Shown: positions 9,061-18,527, counted from the stretch's first letter. The stretch is 64,000 bases of DNA from Nostoc sp. CHAB 5844 (GCF_020829595.1 NZ_JAIVFW010000017.1:1-64000), one strand, 5' to 3'. Numbers and translations are program-made. Notes: generated by a model from the sequence alone, not told the origin.

Positions 9061-10257
9061 TTAACTTTTAATACTCAATGCCGCCTTACCTAAAGACGAA
9101 CAAATCACATCATTTTGAGGTGTATGAATACGGCTACAAAGAACATCTCTATAATGCCTTTCCAGGGGATTTCTCTTAGTTAAACCTGGATTTCCAATTA
9201 GTTGTAAACCAATTTCTACAGCCTTAATTGCATTACTCGTGGCTAAATATTTCACTGTTTGTGCTTGTAAATTAACCTTGGGATCGTGTTCACCTTTATC
9301 AATATCTGCTGCCAAACTATAAATTAATCGATTGTTGGCGTATAGTAATGCTTCAATTTCACCAACAGATGTTTGAAAGCGCGGTAAAGTGGCTAAAGTT
9401 GCACCTAAATTAGTAGGCGATCGCTCATTCAAATACTCAACTAACCAGTCTCGTGCAGCTTTTGCTACCCCTTGATACAACGCACTTAAAAATAAACTAC
9501 CAGCTGCCAGCATTAAGGGATCTGGTTGTGACCAAGCCTTTACAGGACGAACATCTAAGGCATAATCTGAGGGAATGCAAACATCTTCTAAAATTAAGTC
9601 GTGACTGCCTGTTGCCCGCATTCCCAAGTGATCCCAAGTTTCCACAATCTTGACTCCGGTAACGTCACGCGGAACTAAAAAACTCCCGACTTGCGGTTCA
9701 TCATCATCTGTCCGCGCCCAAACTACGAAGTAACGTAAGATTGGGCTGCCAGTGGTGTATTGTTTGTGACCAGTGATTAACCAACCATCAGGTGTGCGTT
9801 GAGCGATTGTGGCAGGTAATCCGCCTCTGGCTGGTGTACCTAATTCCGGTTCCACACGGGCAGCATTCAGCAAAGCAATACCTTGCACAGATTCCCGACA
9901 CAACCTTTCATAGATATCTGGATGCCAGCGTCGGTGTCGGGCGGCGTTAGCGTGTTGTAAATAGTGCATCGTCAGCACTAAGGCAGTAGAAGCATCACCA
10001 CTGGCTATCTTTTCAATCACCCGACAGGCGGTGGTGTATCCTACAGCTAGACCACCAAACTCTACTGGTACAGTCAGACTCAATAATCTTGCTTTGTGGA
10101 GGGCATCAAAATTTTCCAACGGAAAAGAACTATCGCGATCGTGGATGGCAGCGCGAGTAGCAAAATCGGCAGCAAGAGAATTGACAAGTTCAAAGAGATT
10201 GGGTAAGAATTTTACTGTTGAGGTAACGGATGCTTCTAAAACAGGTGATTTTGACAT
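9061..10257 (-). CDS. Acyl-CoA-dehydrogenase-fold monooxygenase (DszC/SfnB-like)
   Basis: This 398-residue protein has the acyl-CoA dehydrogenase fold: an N-terminal helical domain, a mid-region with ITGHKQYTTGSP and the flavin-loop WDHLGMRATGSHDLILEDV, and a C-terminal four-helix bundle. The catalytic Glu of true acyl-CoA dehydrogenases is not evident. Neighbourhood and pattern point to the DszC/SfnB branch of FMNH2-dependent oxygenases or desulfurisation-linked enzymes that work on sulfides and sulfones. An ATG at 10257 follows AGGAGT. It lies downstream of an SsuA-type lipoprotein gene on the same strand. Exact substrate unknown. Confidence 0.8.
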   Translation of the reverse strand: MSKSPVLEASVTSTVKFLPNLFELVNSLAADFATRAAIHDRDSSFPLENFDALHKARLLSLTVPVEFGGLAVGYTTACRVIEKIASGDASTALVLTMHYLQHANAARHRRWHPDIYERLCRESVQGIALLNAARVEPELGTPARGGLPATIAQRTPDGWLITGHKQYTTGSPILRYFVVWARTDDDEPQVGSFLVPRDVTGVKIVETWDHLGMRATGSHDLILEDVCIPSDYALDVRPVKAWSQPDPLMLAAGSLFLSALYQGVAKAARDWLVEYLNERSPTNLGATLATLPRFQTSVGEIEALLYANNRLIYSLAADIDKGEHDPKVNLQAQTVKYLATSNAIKAVEIGLQLIGNPGLTKRNPLERHYRDVLCSRIHTPQNDVICSSLGKAALSIKS

Positions 10258-10392
10258 TTAGCTTTTGACTCCTGAATTGAAAGGGGGTGTCAGGGGGTAA
10301 GGGTGTAGGGGTGTCAGGGTTCAAGGGAGAAATAATTTCTATTCATTCTTTCTTCTATACCCCTATACGCCCACACCCCTACACCCTTAGTT

Positions 10393-11424
10393 TTATTGGC
10401 ATTTGGCGATATCTTCATTCAAACTTTTATCCCAGAGTTGCTTCACATCAACTTTTGAGGGAATTACACCCGCTTGAAAAAAGGTATCGGCAACCTTTTG
10501 CTGAGAAGCTATTGCTTCGTCAGATACAGGAAGTAATTCTTGGCGACGCTGTTGTTGGCCTTGCTGGGCATCTTGATAAACAATGCCTTCATCAACATCA
10601 ATGGCAGTTGCATAATTCTTAGACCATTGCTTGAGATTAGATTCTCGCCAACTTTGGGATTTTCGCAAACGACATAAGAAATCAGCGATCGCTATTTTCT
10701 TTTGCGGATTGGCGATCGCGTTGGGTGAAGCAATAATCACGAAGTTACCGCTCAAAATATCTTTTGCCGATTCCAACACCCGCGCCCCTTCTTTTTGCGC
10801 TTGGGGGATAGAGTAACCGTAGGTAGCCCAAGCATCCAGTTCGCCTTTACGAAAAGCCGAAAGTCCATCAGGTATCGATAAAGGAATTGCATTGATATCC
10901 TTCATCGTCAGCCCAACTTTTTCCAACATCTTAATTAGGAAGTAGTGGGCAGTTGTAGCTTTCACGTATCCTACTTTCTTACCTTTGAGATCAGCGATGG
11001 TTTTTGCAGTCGAATTCTTGGGTACTAGTACAACTTGACCAACCGTAGGCCCTTTGAGAGTGGCAATAATTTTTACAGATGCCTTCGATTCAATCGCAAA
11101 AATCGGTGGAATTTCACTAGCTGAAGCCAAGTCAATCGCACCAGCATTGATTGCCTGTACCATCAAATTACCCCCAGTAAACTCAGTAAATTGAGTCTTG
11201 TAAGGAAAATTATCTTGTCCAGCTAACTTTAAACCTAAGTCCCAGCCACCTTTATACTTAGCAACACGTAATTGAGTAGTATTCGATGCTGCAATTTGCG
11301 ATGGACTAGGATTAGCAGCGATCGTTGTTGAACTAGTAGACTTAACCTCTGAGCAAGCTGTTATTGCCACTAACAAACAACCCAGAGACAAGATAAAATT
11401 CTGCCGCAACCAATTGGTAGACAC
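10393..11424 (-). CDS. SsuA/TauA-type sulfonate-binding lipoprotein (copy 1)
   Basis: This is a periplasmic substrate-binding protein of about 343 residues of the sulfonate/taurine/nitrate family (NMT1/SsuA-like). The start is probably the GTG at 11424, giving a short signal with lipobox ITAC and lipidated Cys24; the frame opens further upstream at 11487, but that part is repeat-derived. Family elements are GGWDLGLKLAG near the mature N terminus, VGQVVLVPKNS and ADLKGKKVGYVKATTAHYFL. It should deliver an aliphatic sulfonate to an ABC importer, but no SsuB or SsuC lies in the window, so it must use a transporter encoded elsewhere. Confidence 0.85.
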   Translation of the reverse strand: MSTNWLRQNFILSLGCLLVAITACSEVKSTSSTTIAANPSPSQIAASNTTQLRVAKYKGGWDLGLKLAGQDNFPYKTQFTEFTGGNLMVQAINAGAIDLASASEIPPIFAIESKASVKIIATLKGPTVGQVVLVPKNSTAKTIADLKGKKVGYVKATTAHYFLIKMLEKVGLTMKDINAIPLSIPDGLSAFRKGELDAWATYGYSIPQAQKEGARVLESAKDILSGNFVIIASPNAIANPQKKIAIADFLCRLRKSQSWRESNLKQWSKNYATAIDVDEGIVYQDAQQGQQQRRQELLPVSDEAIASQQKVADTFFQAGVIPSKVDVKQLWDKSLNEDIAKCQ

Positions 11425-11499
11425 GTTAATTCTTAGGTATAAAAACACAAAATTTTCTGATAACCTCTCCGCGTACCTCCGCGCCAACCTCCCGAAGTT

Positions 11500-11735
11500 T
11501 GCTCAACGAGGAGGCAGTCCGTTGGGCGGCTTTGCCGACTTGAAGAACTGCCGTGGGAACCTCCCTCCGGGTTCGGTAGTTCGCAAGACGCTCGCAGGCT
11601 CGCTAACGCTGCGCTAACGACGGGAACCGCCAAGACTGCGACTACCTCACCGCACGCAACTTCTCTACGCGTGACGGCAGTCGCTACAACGGGGGGAACC
11701 CCCGCAACGCGCTGCCTCGCCTTTGCGTTAAAAAA
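11500..11735. repeat. G+C-rich dispersed repeat cluster
   Basis: This is a G+C-rich patch in an A+T-rich setting, made of short inverted segments such as GGCGGCTTTGCCGAC and CGCTAACGCTGCGCTAACG. Similar pieces recur at 18596-18660, 28737-28880 and 53940-54005, usually with an AGTGGCTCCCC segment. It interrupts the run of same-strand genes between the class II aldolase and SsuA copy 1. Open frames across it (11414-11633) are low-complexity shadows. Confidence 0.7.
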
Positions 11736-11750
11736 AGGTATAATTCCTAA

Positions 11751-12512
11751 CTACTCCAATAAATCCGGTTCTTCCCGCACAATCCGGTCATAAAGAGGCT
11801 GAAAACTAAACCAACCGCCCGAATGCGTTCCCACTTGACCATGAGTAAAAGTTGCAGTTTCGTGATCAATCGGAAGTGGTTTCCCTGCCGCTTCTGCCAA
11901 CAATTGGGCTTGAGCTGATCGCTCAAAAGAGATGTACCAAAAAGCAGCCTCGTCTACAGTCTGTCCTACAGTCAAAAAGCCATGATTTCTAAGAATGACA
12001 GCTTTTTTATCTCCCAAAGCTTCAGCAATTCTTTTACCCTCTGAAGTATCTAAAACTACTCCTTTATAGTCATCAAATAGAGCGTGGTCTCCATAAAAAG
12101 CACAAGCATCTTGAGTTAGAGGGTCAAGCAAGCGACCAAGACTTGACCAAGATTTCCCATACAAAGAATGAGCATGAGCGGCTGCAACTATATCAGGTCG
12201 CGCCTCATGCACTTGTGAGTGAATGGCAAAGGCAGCACGATTAACAGGCGCATCTCCCTTAACAACTTCACCTTCTCTATCGACCAATAGCAAATCAGAA
12301 ACACGAATGTGACCAAAGTACTTGCCAAGGGGATTCACCCAAAAATGGTCGGTAAACTCAGGATCACGAGCAGTAATATGGCCAGCTATGCCTTCACTAA
12401 AGCCAAAACGACCAAACAGCCGAAATGCAGCAGCAAGCCGTTGTTTGCGGTGAAGACGTTCTTCTTCAACTCGTTCAAAGACTGGCGGTTGTGGTCTAGT
12501 GAAATTTGGCAT
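11751..12512 (-). CDS. Class II aldolase/adducin-family protein
   Basis: This 253-residue protein is of the class II aldolase/adducin (AraD/FucA) family. Zinc-ligand candidates are H113 and H115 (AAHAHSLYG) and H177 (LRNHGFLTVG), with GIAGHITARDPE near the N terminus. The family cleaves or epimerises phosphorylated or hydroxylated aldols. Its start overlaps the end of the cysteine-dioxygenase-like gene by 17 bp, so the two are translationally coupled. Coupling to a thiol dioxygenase and a SsuD-type enzyme suggests it processes the carbon skeleton left after sulfur removal, which is inference. Confidence 0.85.
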   Translation of the reverse strand: MPNFTRPQPPVFERVEEERLHRKQRLAAAFRLFGRFGFSEGIAGHITARDPEFTDHFWVNPLGKYFGHIRVSDLLLVDREGEVVKGDAPVNRAAFAIHSQVHEARPDIVAAAHAHSLYGKSWSSLGRLLDPLTQDACAFYGDHALFDDYKGVVLDTSEGKRIAEALGDKKAVILRNHGFLTVGQTVDEAAFWYISFERSAQAQLLAEAAGKPLPIDHETATFTHGQVGTHSGGWFSFQPLYDRIVREEPDLLE

Positions 12513-13170
12513 GATTTTCTCTTTCTTGTTTCACAGGTACATTAGAATATCCAGAGCGAAAAGACCGCACACTTTTTTGTTCGGGATGATAATGATGTCG
12601 CCAAATACTACCAGTGTCATTACCCATGACATGAATTGAGATAGAAGGCGCAAATACTGTAGTAGCTTTCACAGAGTGAATCTCATTATCTGGCGGCAAT
12701 AGATGGTAAATATCGCCCGCTTTCACTTGATATGTGCCTATAGTTTGCAACTGGGCGTGTCCTTCTAACTCACCGCTATCCACGCGACGATATACTGTTT
12801 CTTCCTGTTTGCCTTGATACAGACCTACTAGACCCCAAGACAAATGATCGTGGACAGGAGTAATCGCATCAGGAGGAATCACCAAACTAAAAATAGTTAA
12901 TAAGCGATCCTGTGAGCGATACAGCAACCATTGTCCGATTCCTCCACCTAAACCACTGTCAGGATTTGGTTGACTAAAAGGTTTTGGTAGCCAATTTACT
13001 TTCTTCAGCAGTGCTGCGAAGTGCGGTTCTAGAGAATTTAAGGTTTCTTTTCGGTTATGAGTTGTGCTAGAGATAATTTCTTTAGCTGTTGCTACAAACT
13101 CACGCAAATCAGGGCTATCAACAAACCATTGATCTGCTTTTAGAGGTTCAAGAACAGTTGTATAAGGCAT
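12496..13170 (-). CDS. Cysteine-dioxygenase-family cupin (thiol dioxygenase)
   Basis: This 224-residue cupin of the cysteine dioxygenase type I family (PF05995-like) has iron ligands H107 and H109 (PVHDHLSWG) and probably H165 (NEIHSV). Enzymes of this family oxidise a thiol (cysteine, 3-mercaptopropionate or cysteamine) with O2 to the sulfinate. It starts 13 bp after the SsuD-like gene stop and overlaps the aldolase gene by 17 bp. This order suggests a route from a thiol or sulfonate to sulfite plus a carbonyl product. Which thiol it uses cannot be decided from the residues seen. Confidence 0.85.
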   Translation of the reverse strand: MPYTTVLEPLKADQWFVDSPDLREFVATAKEIISSTTHNRKETLNSLEPHFAALLKKVNWLPKPFSQPNPDSGLGGGIGQWLLYRSQDRLLTIFSLVIPPDAITPVHDHLSWGLVGLYQGKQEETVYRRVDSGELEGHAQLQTIGTYQVKAGDIYHLLPPDNEIHSVKATTVFAPSISIHVMGNDTGSIWRHHYHPEQKSVRSFRSGYSNVPVKQERENHAKFH

Positions 13171-13183
13171 AGTTTTGGCTGAT

Positions 13184-14293
13184 TCAAGCTACGGTTGCTG
13201 TTTGTCGTTCTTGTCGCTGGACTTCTTGACGTACTAAAGGAATTACATCTCGACCATAAGCGATCGCATCTTCCACAGGATCAAAACCGCGAATCAATAG
13301 TGTTGTGACTCCAGCTTGGTAGTAATCAAATAATGACTCTGCTACCTGTTCAGGAGTCCCAACCAAAGCGGTAGTATTACCTCGCGCACCAGTAGCAGCT
13401 GCGATCGGTGTCCATAAACGTTTATCATGGATTTCGCTTTCCTTCGCAAACTCCAGCAACCGCAATGAACCAACAGCTTGAGGTCGTGCAGCAGCCCCCG
13501 GAGATAATTGAATCCCTGCCTGAGCACGGGTTTCATTAATACGTGAGAGAATATAACGTGCTTTTTCCCATGCTTTTGCTTCTGTTTCGCCCAAAATCGG
13601 ACGCAAGGAAACACTAAAGTGTAAATCTTTTCCTGGCGGTGCTGCTGCTTTCACCTCTGCGATCCGCCCTTTAATAGCAGCTATGGGTTCTCCCCAAAAC
13701 GCATATACATTACTGTGCTTGGGACCTACATCTACAGCAGCACCAGAAGCACCACCAAAATATATCGGAATATGTGGTTGCTGTAAAGGTTTAACTTCCG
13801 AGAATGCAGCTTTGAGTTGGTAAAACTCTCCTTCAAAATCAAAGGGTTCTTCGCTCGTCCAAACTCGTCGCACAACATCAAGATATTCATCAGTTCGACG
13901 ATAGCGAGTATCATGATCTAGCCAGTCACCATCGCGCTGTTGTTCAGCATCACTACCACCAGTAATGATATGTACGGCAAGGCGACCATTAGTGAAGTGA
14001 TCTAATGTTGCTAATTTGCGTGCGGCTAAAGTAGGAGCCACAAAACCCGGTCTATGTGCAAGTAAAAACTTCAGTCTTTCTGTTGCAGCAGCCACATAAC
14101 TAACAACATTAAAGCCATCCGGCCCTGTAGAACTGTAACCAACTAACACTCGGTCAAAACCGCCATCTTCATGGACTTTCGCAAACTTACGGACATAAGC
14201 TAAATCTATACTTCCCCCTGTGAGTGATACGGTAGGGCTATGTAATTCCGACGCTTCTCGCGTACCAATCATGCCAATAAATTCCACAGGCAT
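13184..14293 (-). CDS. ssuD: SsuD-type FMNH2-dependent alkanesulfonate monooxygenase
   Basis: This is a 369-residue luciferase-like TIM-barrel monooxygenase. Family elements are FLLAHRPGFVAPTLAARKLATLDH, an IITGGSD flavin-phosphate loop, HDTRYRRTDEYLDVVRRVW and IYFGGASGAAVDVG. Length and motifs are close to SsuD, which uses FMNH2 and O2 to convert alkanesulfonates to aldehyde and sulfite. AGGAGC precedes the ATG. It lies between an SsuA-type lipoprotein gene and the thiol dioxygenase gene in one operon. No SsuE-type FMN reductase is present in the window, so reduced flavin must come from elsewhere. Other sulfonates or sulfones are possible substrates. Confidence 0.88.
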   Translation of the reverse strand: MPVEFIGMIGTREASELHSPTVSLTGGSIDLAYVRKFAKVHEDGGFDRVLVGYSSTGPDGFNVVSYVAAATERLKFLLAHRPGFVAPTLAARKLATLDHFTNGRLAVHIITGGSDAEQQRDGDWLDHDTRYRRTDEYLDVVRRVWTSEEPFDFEGEFYQLKAAFSEVKPLQQPHIPIYFGGASGAAVDVGPKHSNVYAFWGEPIAAIKGRIAEVKAAAPPGKDLHFSVSLRPILGETEAKAWEKARYILSRINETRAQAGIQLSPGAAARPQAVGSLRLLEFAKESEIHDKRLWTPIAAATGARGNTTALVGTPEQVAESLFDYYQAGVTTLLIRGFDPVEDAIAYGRDVIPLVRQEVQRQERQTATVA

Positions 14294-14371
14294 ATTAATT
14301 TTGCTCCTAGTTATTAGTTGTCAAGAGTCATTAGTCCATAGTTAAAAGTTCTTCTCCCCTGCTTCCTTTTC

Positions 14372-15445
14372 CTACCTAGCGGCGGTAGTTCCCAACGGAC
14401 ACACTGCCTTAACAACATCTACTCGTTGCGGAATAATTTTTTGCTCTAATAACCAGTCAGCTGTTTTCTGAAGATTGGCAACATCTTGAGCATTAGGAAA
14501 TACATAAGACTCTGAGCCTCGATTTTTAGTCACCTGCTTGGCTACCGCATCCGAGATTTTTAACTCTTTAACTAAAAAATCTGATGCAGCTTTAGTATTC
14601 TGATTTAACCATTCACCATCCTGGCTCAAACCAGTCAGAGCCGCTTTCACTGCTACAGGACTATCTTTAGCTGCATCACTACGAACAACTAGAATGCCGT
14701 AGGTAGGAGCAGGGTGTGTAGTGGTGATTCTCCGCGCCTTATGCTCTAGTTCAGCAATGGAAATATAAGGTTCCCAAACTGCCCACCCATCAACAGAACT
14801 TTGATATAAAGCAGGTGCAGCGTCATTCGGTGATAAATAAACTCGCTGGACTTTTTCTTTAGGAATATTCTCTTTTTCCAAAACTTTTAATAATAGATAT
14901 TCGCCTGCACCACCTTGATTGACTGCAACTTTTTTACCTATTAAATCAGTCGGTTTACGAATCGGAGAATCACCACGAACTAAGATGGCACTACCTAAAG
15001 AATTTGGCCTAGGACGCTGTATAGAGCCAATACAAAGAGGCTGTCCAGCAGCAATTCCAGAGATAGTCGGAATATCACCACAGCCGCCAATATCTGTTCG
15101 ATTACCATTAAGAGAACTCAAAAGCGTAGCGCAACGGTCAAATGGCCCACTCCATTCAACTTTAATATTTTGCGTTGCTAACTGACGTTCTAGCTCACCT
15201 CGTTGACGCGCAATGGGAATAATCCCGCCTTTTTGGTATCCCAAGCGAATCACATTATTTTTCTCTGTAGTTTTGGTAGTGAGTGTTGTTGAAGAGGAAT
15301 CTGAGTTAGCTGCGGCATTGGTGGCTGTTTGTTGGCTGCAACCAGAAACCATCAATCCCAGAAAAGAAGTCGCAACTGCAAAGATTTTACTAGCAGAATA
15401 CTTTTGTTTGTGCATAAAGCGGTGTTTTGTGAAATAATTCACCAC
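14372..15445 (-). CDS. SsuA-type sulfonate-binding lipoprotein (copy 2)
   Basis: This is a 357-residue periplasmic binding protein of the aliphatic-sulfonate family. The GTG at 15445 has AAGGAG six bases upstream; a downstream ATG at 15415 would shorten the signal. The signal ends in lipobox VSGC with lipidated Cys36. Family segments include IRLGYQKGGIIPIARQRG, WSGPFDRCATLLSSLN, IGGCGDIPTISG and LIGKKVAVNQGGAGEYLL. It is the first gene of an operon with the SsuD-type enzyme, the thiol dioxygenase and the aldolase, and the promoter region carries the palindrome at 15511. No cognate permease is nearby. Confidence 0.87.
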   Translation of the reverse strand: MVNYFTKHRFMHKQKYSASKIFAVATSFLGLMVSGCSQQTATNAAANSDSSSTTLTTKTTEKNNVIRLGYQKGGIIPIARQRGELERQLATQNIKVEWSGPFDRCATLLSSLNGNRTDIGGCGDIPTISGIAAGQPLCIGSIQRPRPNSLGSAILVRGDSPIRKPTDLIGKKVAVNQGGAGEYLLLKVLEKENIPKEKVQRVYLSPNDAAPALYQSSVDGWAVWEPYISIAELEHKARRITTTHPAPTYGILVVRSDAAKDSPVAVKAALTGLSQDGEWLNQNTKAASDFLVKELKISDAVAKQVTKNRGSESYVFPNAQDVANLQKTADWLLEQKIIPQRVDVVKAVCPLGTTAAR

Positions 15446-15510
15446 AATTGACTCCTTGATATCAATTTTTAGGAGTTTAAGCAGCTATATTTATGATAAC
15501 AGTCATTAAA

Positions 15511-15536
15511 TACAGTAAGTTGATAGATTTACCGTA
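15511..15536. promoter_or_regulatory. Operator-like palindrome B, upstream of SsuA copy 2-ssuD operon
   Basis: TACAGTAA, ten bases, then TTACCGTA, 66 bp upstream of the GTG start at 15445. On the minus strand the right arm runs into TATTTAAT, a plausible -10 region, so a bound regulator would overlap the promoter. The half-sites match those at 30947 and 44411. Confidence 0.7.
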
Positions 15537-15628
15537 GTTTATAAAAAATAAGAATACCACCTTTTGATGGATTGTCCAAATCAAATCAATATTTCTTTAT
15601 TTCTATGCATTGAGTTGAGCGACAGTCT

Positions 15629-16489
15629 CTAAAAAACGGGTATGAGTCTTCCTTTATATTCTTTGTTGATAAAATCTTTGACGTTGGGATGAACAAGTAG
15701 CTTGTTTAATTTTTGAATCTTGGGTTCGTTTTCTCGACCTTGTAATGTAACTAATGCGAGAGCATATTTTTTATCCTTAGCCGTTTCTTCACCCATAGAA
15801 TTAGGTTCTATCCCTGCGAGTGCAACAGTTTGCGCCGAAGATACAATGAAGTCTACATCATTAATAGCTCGGACAACTTGTACACCTTCTACTTCCTTAA
15901 TTTGCAAGTTTTTCGGGTTAGCAGCAATATCTCTTTGGGTTACAAATTGTTTAGCGTTTTCTTTTAACTTAATTAGACCGTTAGCTGCTAATAACCTTAA
16001 TCCTCGGTCATTATTGATGACATCATTAGCAATTGTCACAGTTGCGTTTTGAGGAATTTCGCTGACTAATTTTAATCTGTTAGAGAAAAGACCCAGTGTG
16101 TTTAAATAAACTGTATTTAATGCTACTAAATTTAAATTAAGTTCTTTAACAGCATTATTCATGAAAGGTCTGTGCTGAAAGAAATTAGCATCAATAACTT
16201 TATCTCTCAAGGCTGTGTTGGGTTGTATCCAATCATTAAAGGTAACAACTTGAATTTCTAAACCTTCTTGTACTGCGAGATTATTATTCACAAATTTCAA
16301 AATATCTTGAGAGACAATACCAGTTACGCCAACTTTAATTACTTCTTTTTGCTCTTTTTGGCTAATTGTTTGTGTACTATTAGTAGAATTTTGAGTAGAT
16401 TTTTGACTACAACTAGCAAAGGCTAAAGAAGCAGTAAGCGAACCTAAAGCGGTTAAGAAAAATCTGCGTGTATTCATAATAATTTTCAT
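15629..16489 (-). CDS. metQ: MetQ-type methionine-binding lipoprotein (copy 1)
   Basis: This is a NlpA/MetQ-family substrate-binding lipoprotein of about 286 residues. The N terminus has twin arginines (NTRRFFL) and lipobox FASC with lipidated Cys27. Family elements are KVGVTGIVSQDILKFV, VIDANFFQHRPFMN and VTIANDVINNDRGLRLL. It should bind D/L-methionine or a related compound and feed MetI/MetN. It directly follows metI in the same operon. A longer frame opens at 16525; I chose 16489 (an ATG at 16477 is also possible) because it gives a compact signal peptide. Confidence 0.88.
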   Translation of the reverse strand: MKIIMNTRRFFLTALGSLTASLAFASCSQKSTQNSTNSTQTISQKEQKEVIKVGVTGIVSQDILKFVNNNLAVQEGLEIQVVTFNDWIQPNTALRDKVIDANFFQHRPFMNNAVKELNLNLVALNTVYLNTLGLFSNRLKLVSEIPQNATVTIANDVINNDRGLRLLAANGLIKLKENAKQFVTQRDIAANPKNLQIKEVEGVQVVRAINDVDFIVSSAQTVALAGIEPNSMGEETAKDKKYALALVTLQGRENEPKIQKLNKLLVHPNVKDFINKEYKGRLIPVF

Positions 16490-16567
16490 CAGTATAAATT
16501 GTAAATGATGAGTGCTGAGTAACAATTTCCCCCCTGCACCTCTGCTCCCCTGCTCCCTTGCCTAAGT

Positions 16568-17224
16568 TCAACGCTTTCGCATACGCTGGGCAATAAAATC
16601 ACCTAAGAATTGAATAATTTGTACCAATGCAATCAAAACTACAATGGTAGAAAACATGACCCCTACATCGAAGCGTTGGTAGCCGTATTGAATTGCTAAA
16701 TTACCTAATCCACCGCCACCAACAGCCCCAGCCATCGCGGAGGAGTTAAGTAAACTCACAATCAGAATTGTCATCCCTAATACTAATGAGGGCAGAGCTT
16801 CGGGTATCAATACTTTGAGAACGATTTGCCAATAATTGCAGCCCATTGCTTGGGCTGCTTCTATGAGTCCCTTATCAACTTCTAAAATGCTAGTTTCAGC
16901 AACGCGACCGAAAAATGGAATGGCGGCGAGAGTTAAGGGAACTAAGGCGGCAGTGCTACCGATGGAAGTGCCGACAATTAGGCGTGTTAGTGGTGTGAGA
17001 ACAACAAGCAGAATAATAAAAGGAAATGAGCGTCCAGTATTAACGATCGCACCCAACACTTTATGCAGTTGCGGAAAATCTAGCAAGTTACCTGGGCCTG
17101 TCATCACTAGCAACAAACCCAAAGGCAAGCCTAAAGCTATAGCGACCAATGCCGATGTACTCACCATGTAAAAAGTTTCACCAGTGGCTTGCAGCAAACT
17201 TTGGAGTAATTCTTGTCCTTGCAT
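16568..17224 (-). CDS. metI: MetI, methionine ABC transporter permease
   Basis: This 218-residue inner-membrane permease is of the MetI/BPD type, with about five to six membrane segments. The EAA-type coupling loop reads GLIEAAQAMGCNYWQIVLKVLIPEALPS, which docks on the ATPase. It would pair with MetN, encoded 7.6 kb upstream at 24824, and with the three MetQ lipoproteins. It begins 29 bp after the stop of a SsuD/SfnG-like monooxygenase gene and is followed by metQ copy 1. Splitting metN and metI between two operons is unusual; in most bacteria metNIQ are adjacent. Confidence 0.92.
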   Translation of the reverse strand: MQGQELLQSLLQATGETFYMVSTSALVAIALGLPLGLLLVMTGPGNLLDFPQLHKVLGAIVNTGRSFPFIILLVVLTPLTRLIVGTSIGSTAALVPLTLAAIPFFGRVAETSILEVDKGLIEAAQAMGCNYWQIVLKVLIPEALPSLVLGMTILIVSLLNSSAMAGAVGGGGLGNLAIQYGYQRFDVGVMFSTIVVLIALVQIIQFLGDFIAQRMRKR

Positions 17225-17253
17225 CTTTTGAAAAGGGTGTAAGGGTTTTGGGA

Positions 17254-18444
17254 TTAAAGTCTCAGACCAGCCTGTTTTAATAGTGGTAGAACGCGCTGAC
17301 CGAAGAAATCCAGATCAGGCTCGAAATCGTAGAAGGCAAGTTGAAAGCCATCGACACCAGCTTTATTCAGTTGCAAAAGTTGCTCGGTGATTTGTTCGGC
17401 TGAACCGATTAGCTGCACATTACCGCCGATCGCACTGCCAACACCATGACGCAAATTACCTTTCTGATGTCCCTTCCAGGCGTGTGCATCGCTGCTGACG
17501 CGAGAACGTCCAGCAATTGACTCATAATCGGCATGGTCGATAATCGCTTGAGCGTATTCTTGTGCCTCTTTTTCAGTTTCACGCACGACAATAAGCGGAT
17601 TTAAGAGAGTGCGGATTTGTCTACCATTGGCGATCACCGATTGTTTCACACGAGCAGTATGGGCGGGTAACGACGACAAGGCACTTTCTATGTCACCACC
17701 AGCCGGACTGGTGATAAATACAATATCAGAATGGCGACCCGCAAACTCAATGCCAGCATCCGAGCCAGTGGCGTTAACTAAGATGGGGCGACCATAAAGC
17801 GGTCGGGGGCTAATGTAGGCATCTTTGAACTGCCAAGAACTCTGACTCTTGTAAGAAAAGTTCTCTGTTTCCGACCAAAGTCGTTTCAGGACAGTGACAA
17901 ATTCATCAGCAAGTTCATAGCGGCGATCGTGTTCGATTTGACTCCAACCGAACAGTTCATGCTCATAAGCCCGGTGTCCGGTGACAACGTTAATTCCCCA
18001 GCGACCTTTAGAAATGTGGTCAAGTGTTGCACCAAATTTAGCCAGATGGATGGGATGCCAAGGCCCGTAGAGGACGTGAATTGTTGAGATTAAGAGAATG
18101 CGTGAGGTAATGGCAGCAAGGGAGGCAGTAGCGATGAAGGCATCTAAACCTGCTTCTGTGCGAGTTGGGCCTTGTCCGCCCTTCGGCTGCCATGTGGAAT
18201 AGCCGAAAACAAGGTCAAACCCTAACTCCTCAGCTTTTTGGGTCAGTTTGGCATTATAGTCAAACGACCAATCGGTAGTGCGCGGTAGGGTAGAAGTACT
18301 CCAACCACCATGATGAATCGGTAAGAACAATCCTAGTAGTACAGGCTGCCGGAGAGCTTGGGATAATGGGCTTTGGGGATAATCTGTTGGAGAGGCGATC
18401 GCCTCTTTACTTGCTCTCAAAGAAGTAGTATCAATTGCACTCAT
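17254..18444 (-). CDS. LLM-class FMN-dependent monooxygenase, SsuD/SfnG-like (copy A)
   Basis: This 396-residue luciferase-like protein has TDWSFDYNAKLTQKAEELGFD (a segment shared with dimethylsulfone monooxygenase SfnG), an INVVTGHR loop, EHDRRYELADEFVTVLKRLW and ILVNATGSDAGIEFAGRHSD. FMNH2-dependent cleavage of a sulfone or sulfonate is the likely activity. I chose the ATG at 18444 because GAGAGGA sits just before it. It lies 29 bp before metI and downstream of a DszC-like gene, so sulfide or sulfone oxidation and methionine-type uptake share a transcript. The precise substrate is undetermined. Confidence 0.83.
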   Translation of the reverse strand: MSAIDTTSLRASKEAIASPTDYPQSPLSQALRQPVLLGLFLPIHHGGWSTSTLPRTTDWSFDYNAKLTQKAEELGFDLVFGYSTWQPKGGQGPTRTEAGLDAFIATASLAAITSRILLISTIHVLYGPWHPIHLAKFGATLDHISKGRWGINVVTGHRAYEHELFGWSQIEHDRRYELADEFVTVLKRLWSETENFSYKSQSSWQFKDAYISPRPLYGRPILVNATGSDAGIEFAGRHSDIVFITSPAGGDIESALSSLPAHTARVKQSVIANGRQIRTLLNPLIVVRETEKEAQEYAQAIIDHADYESIAGRSRVSSDAHAWKGHQKGNLRHGVGSAIGGNVQLIGSAEQITEQLLQLNKAGVDGFQLAFYDFEPDLDFFGQRVLPLLKQAGLRL

Positions 18445-18527
18445 AGTTCCTCTCAACGGTTTCGGTTGGCTGCGAGATCCCCAACTTCTGATAAATACTC
18501 ATAAAGCAATACAGAGATTTAGATTGC

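Noticed and set aside
11414-11633. Open frames in the repeat block
   Set aside because: Low-complexity read-through of dispersed repeats on both strands, with no ribosome site.
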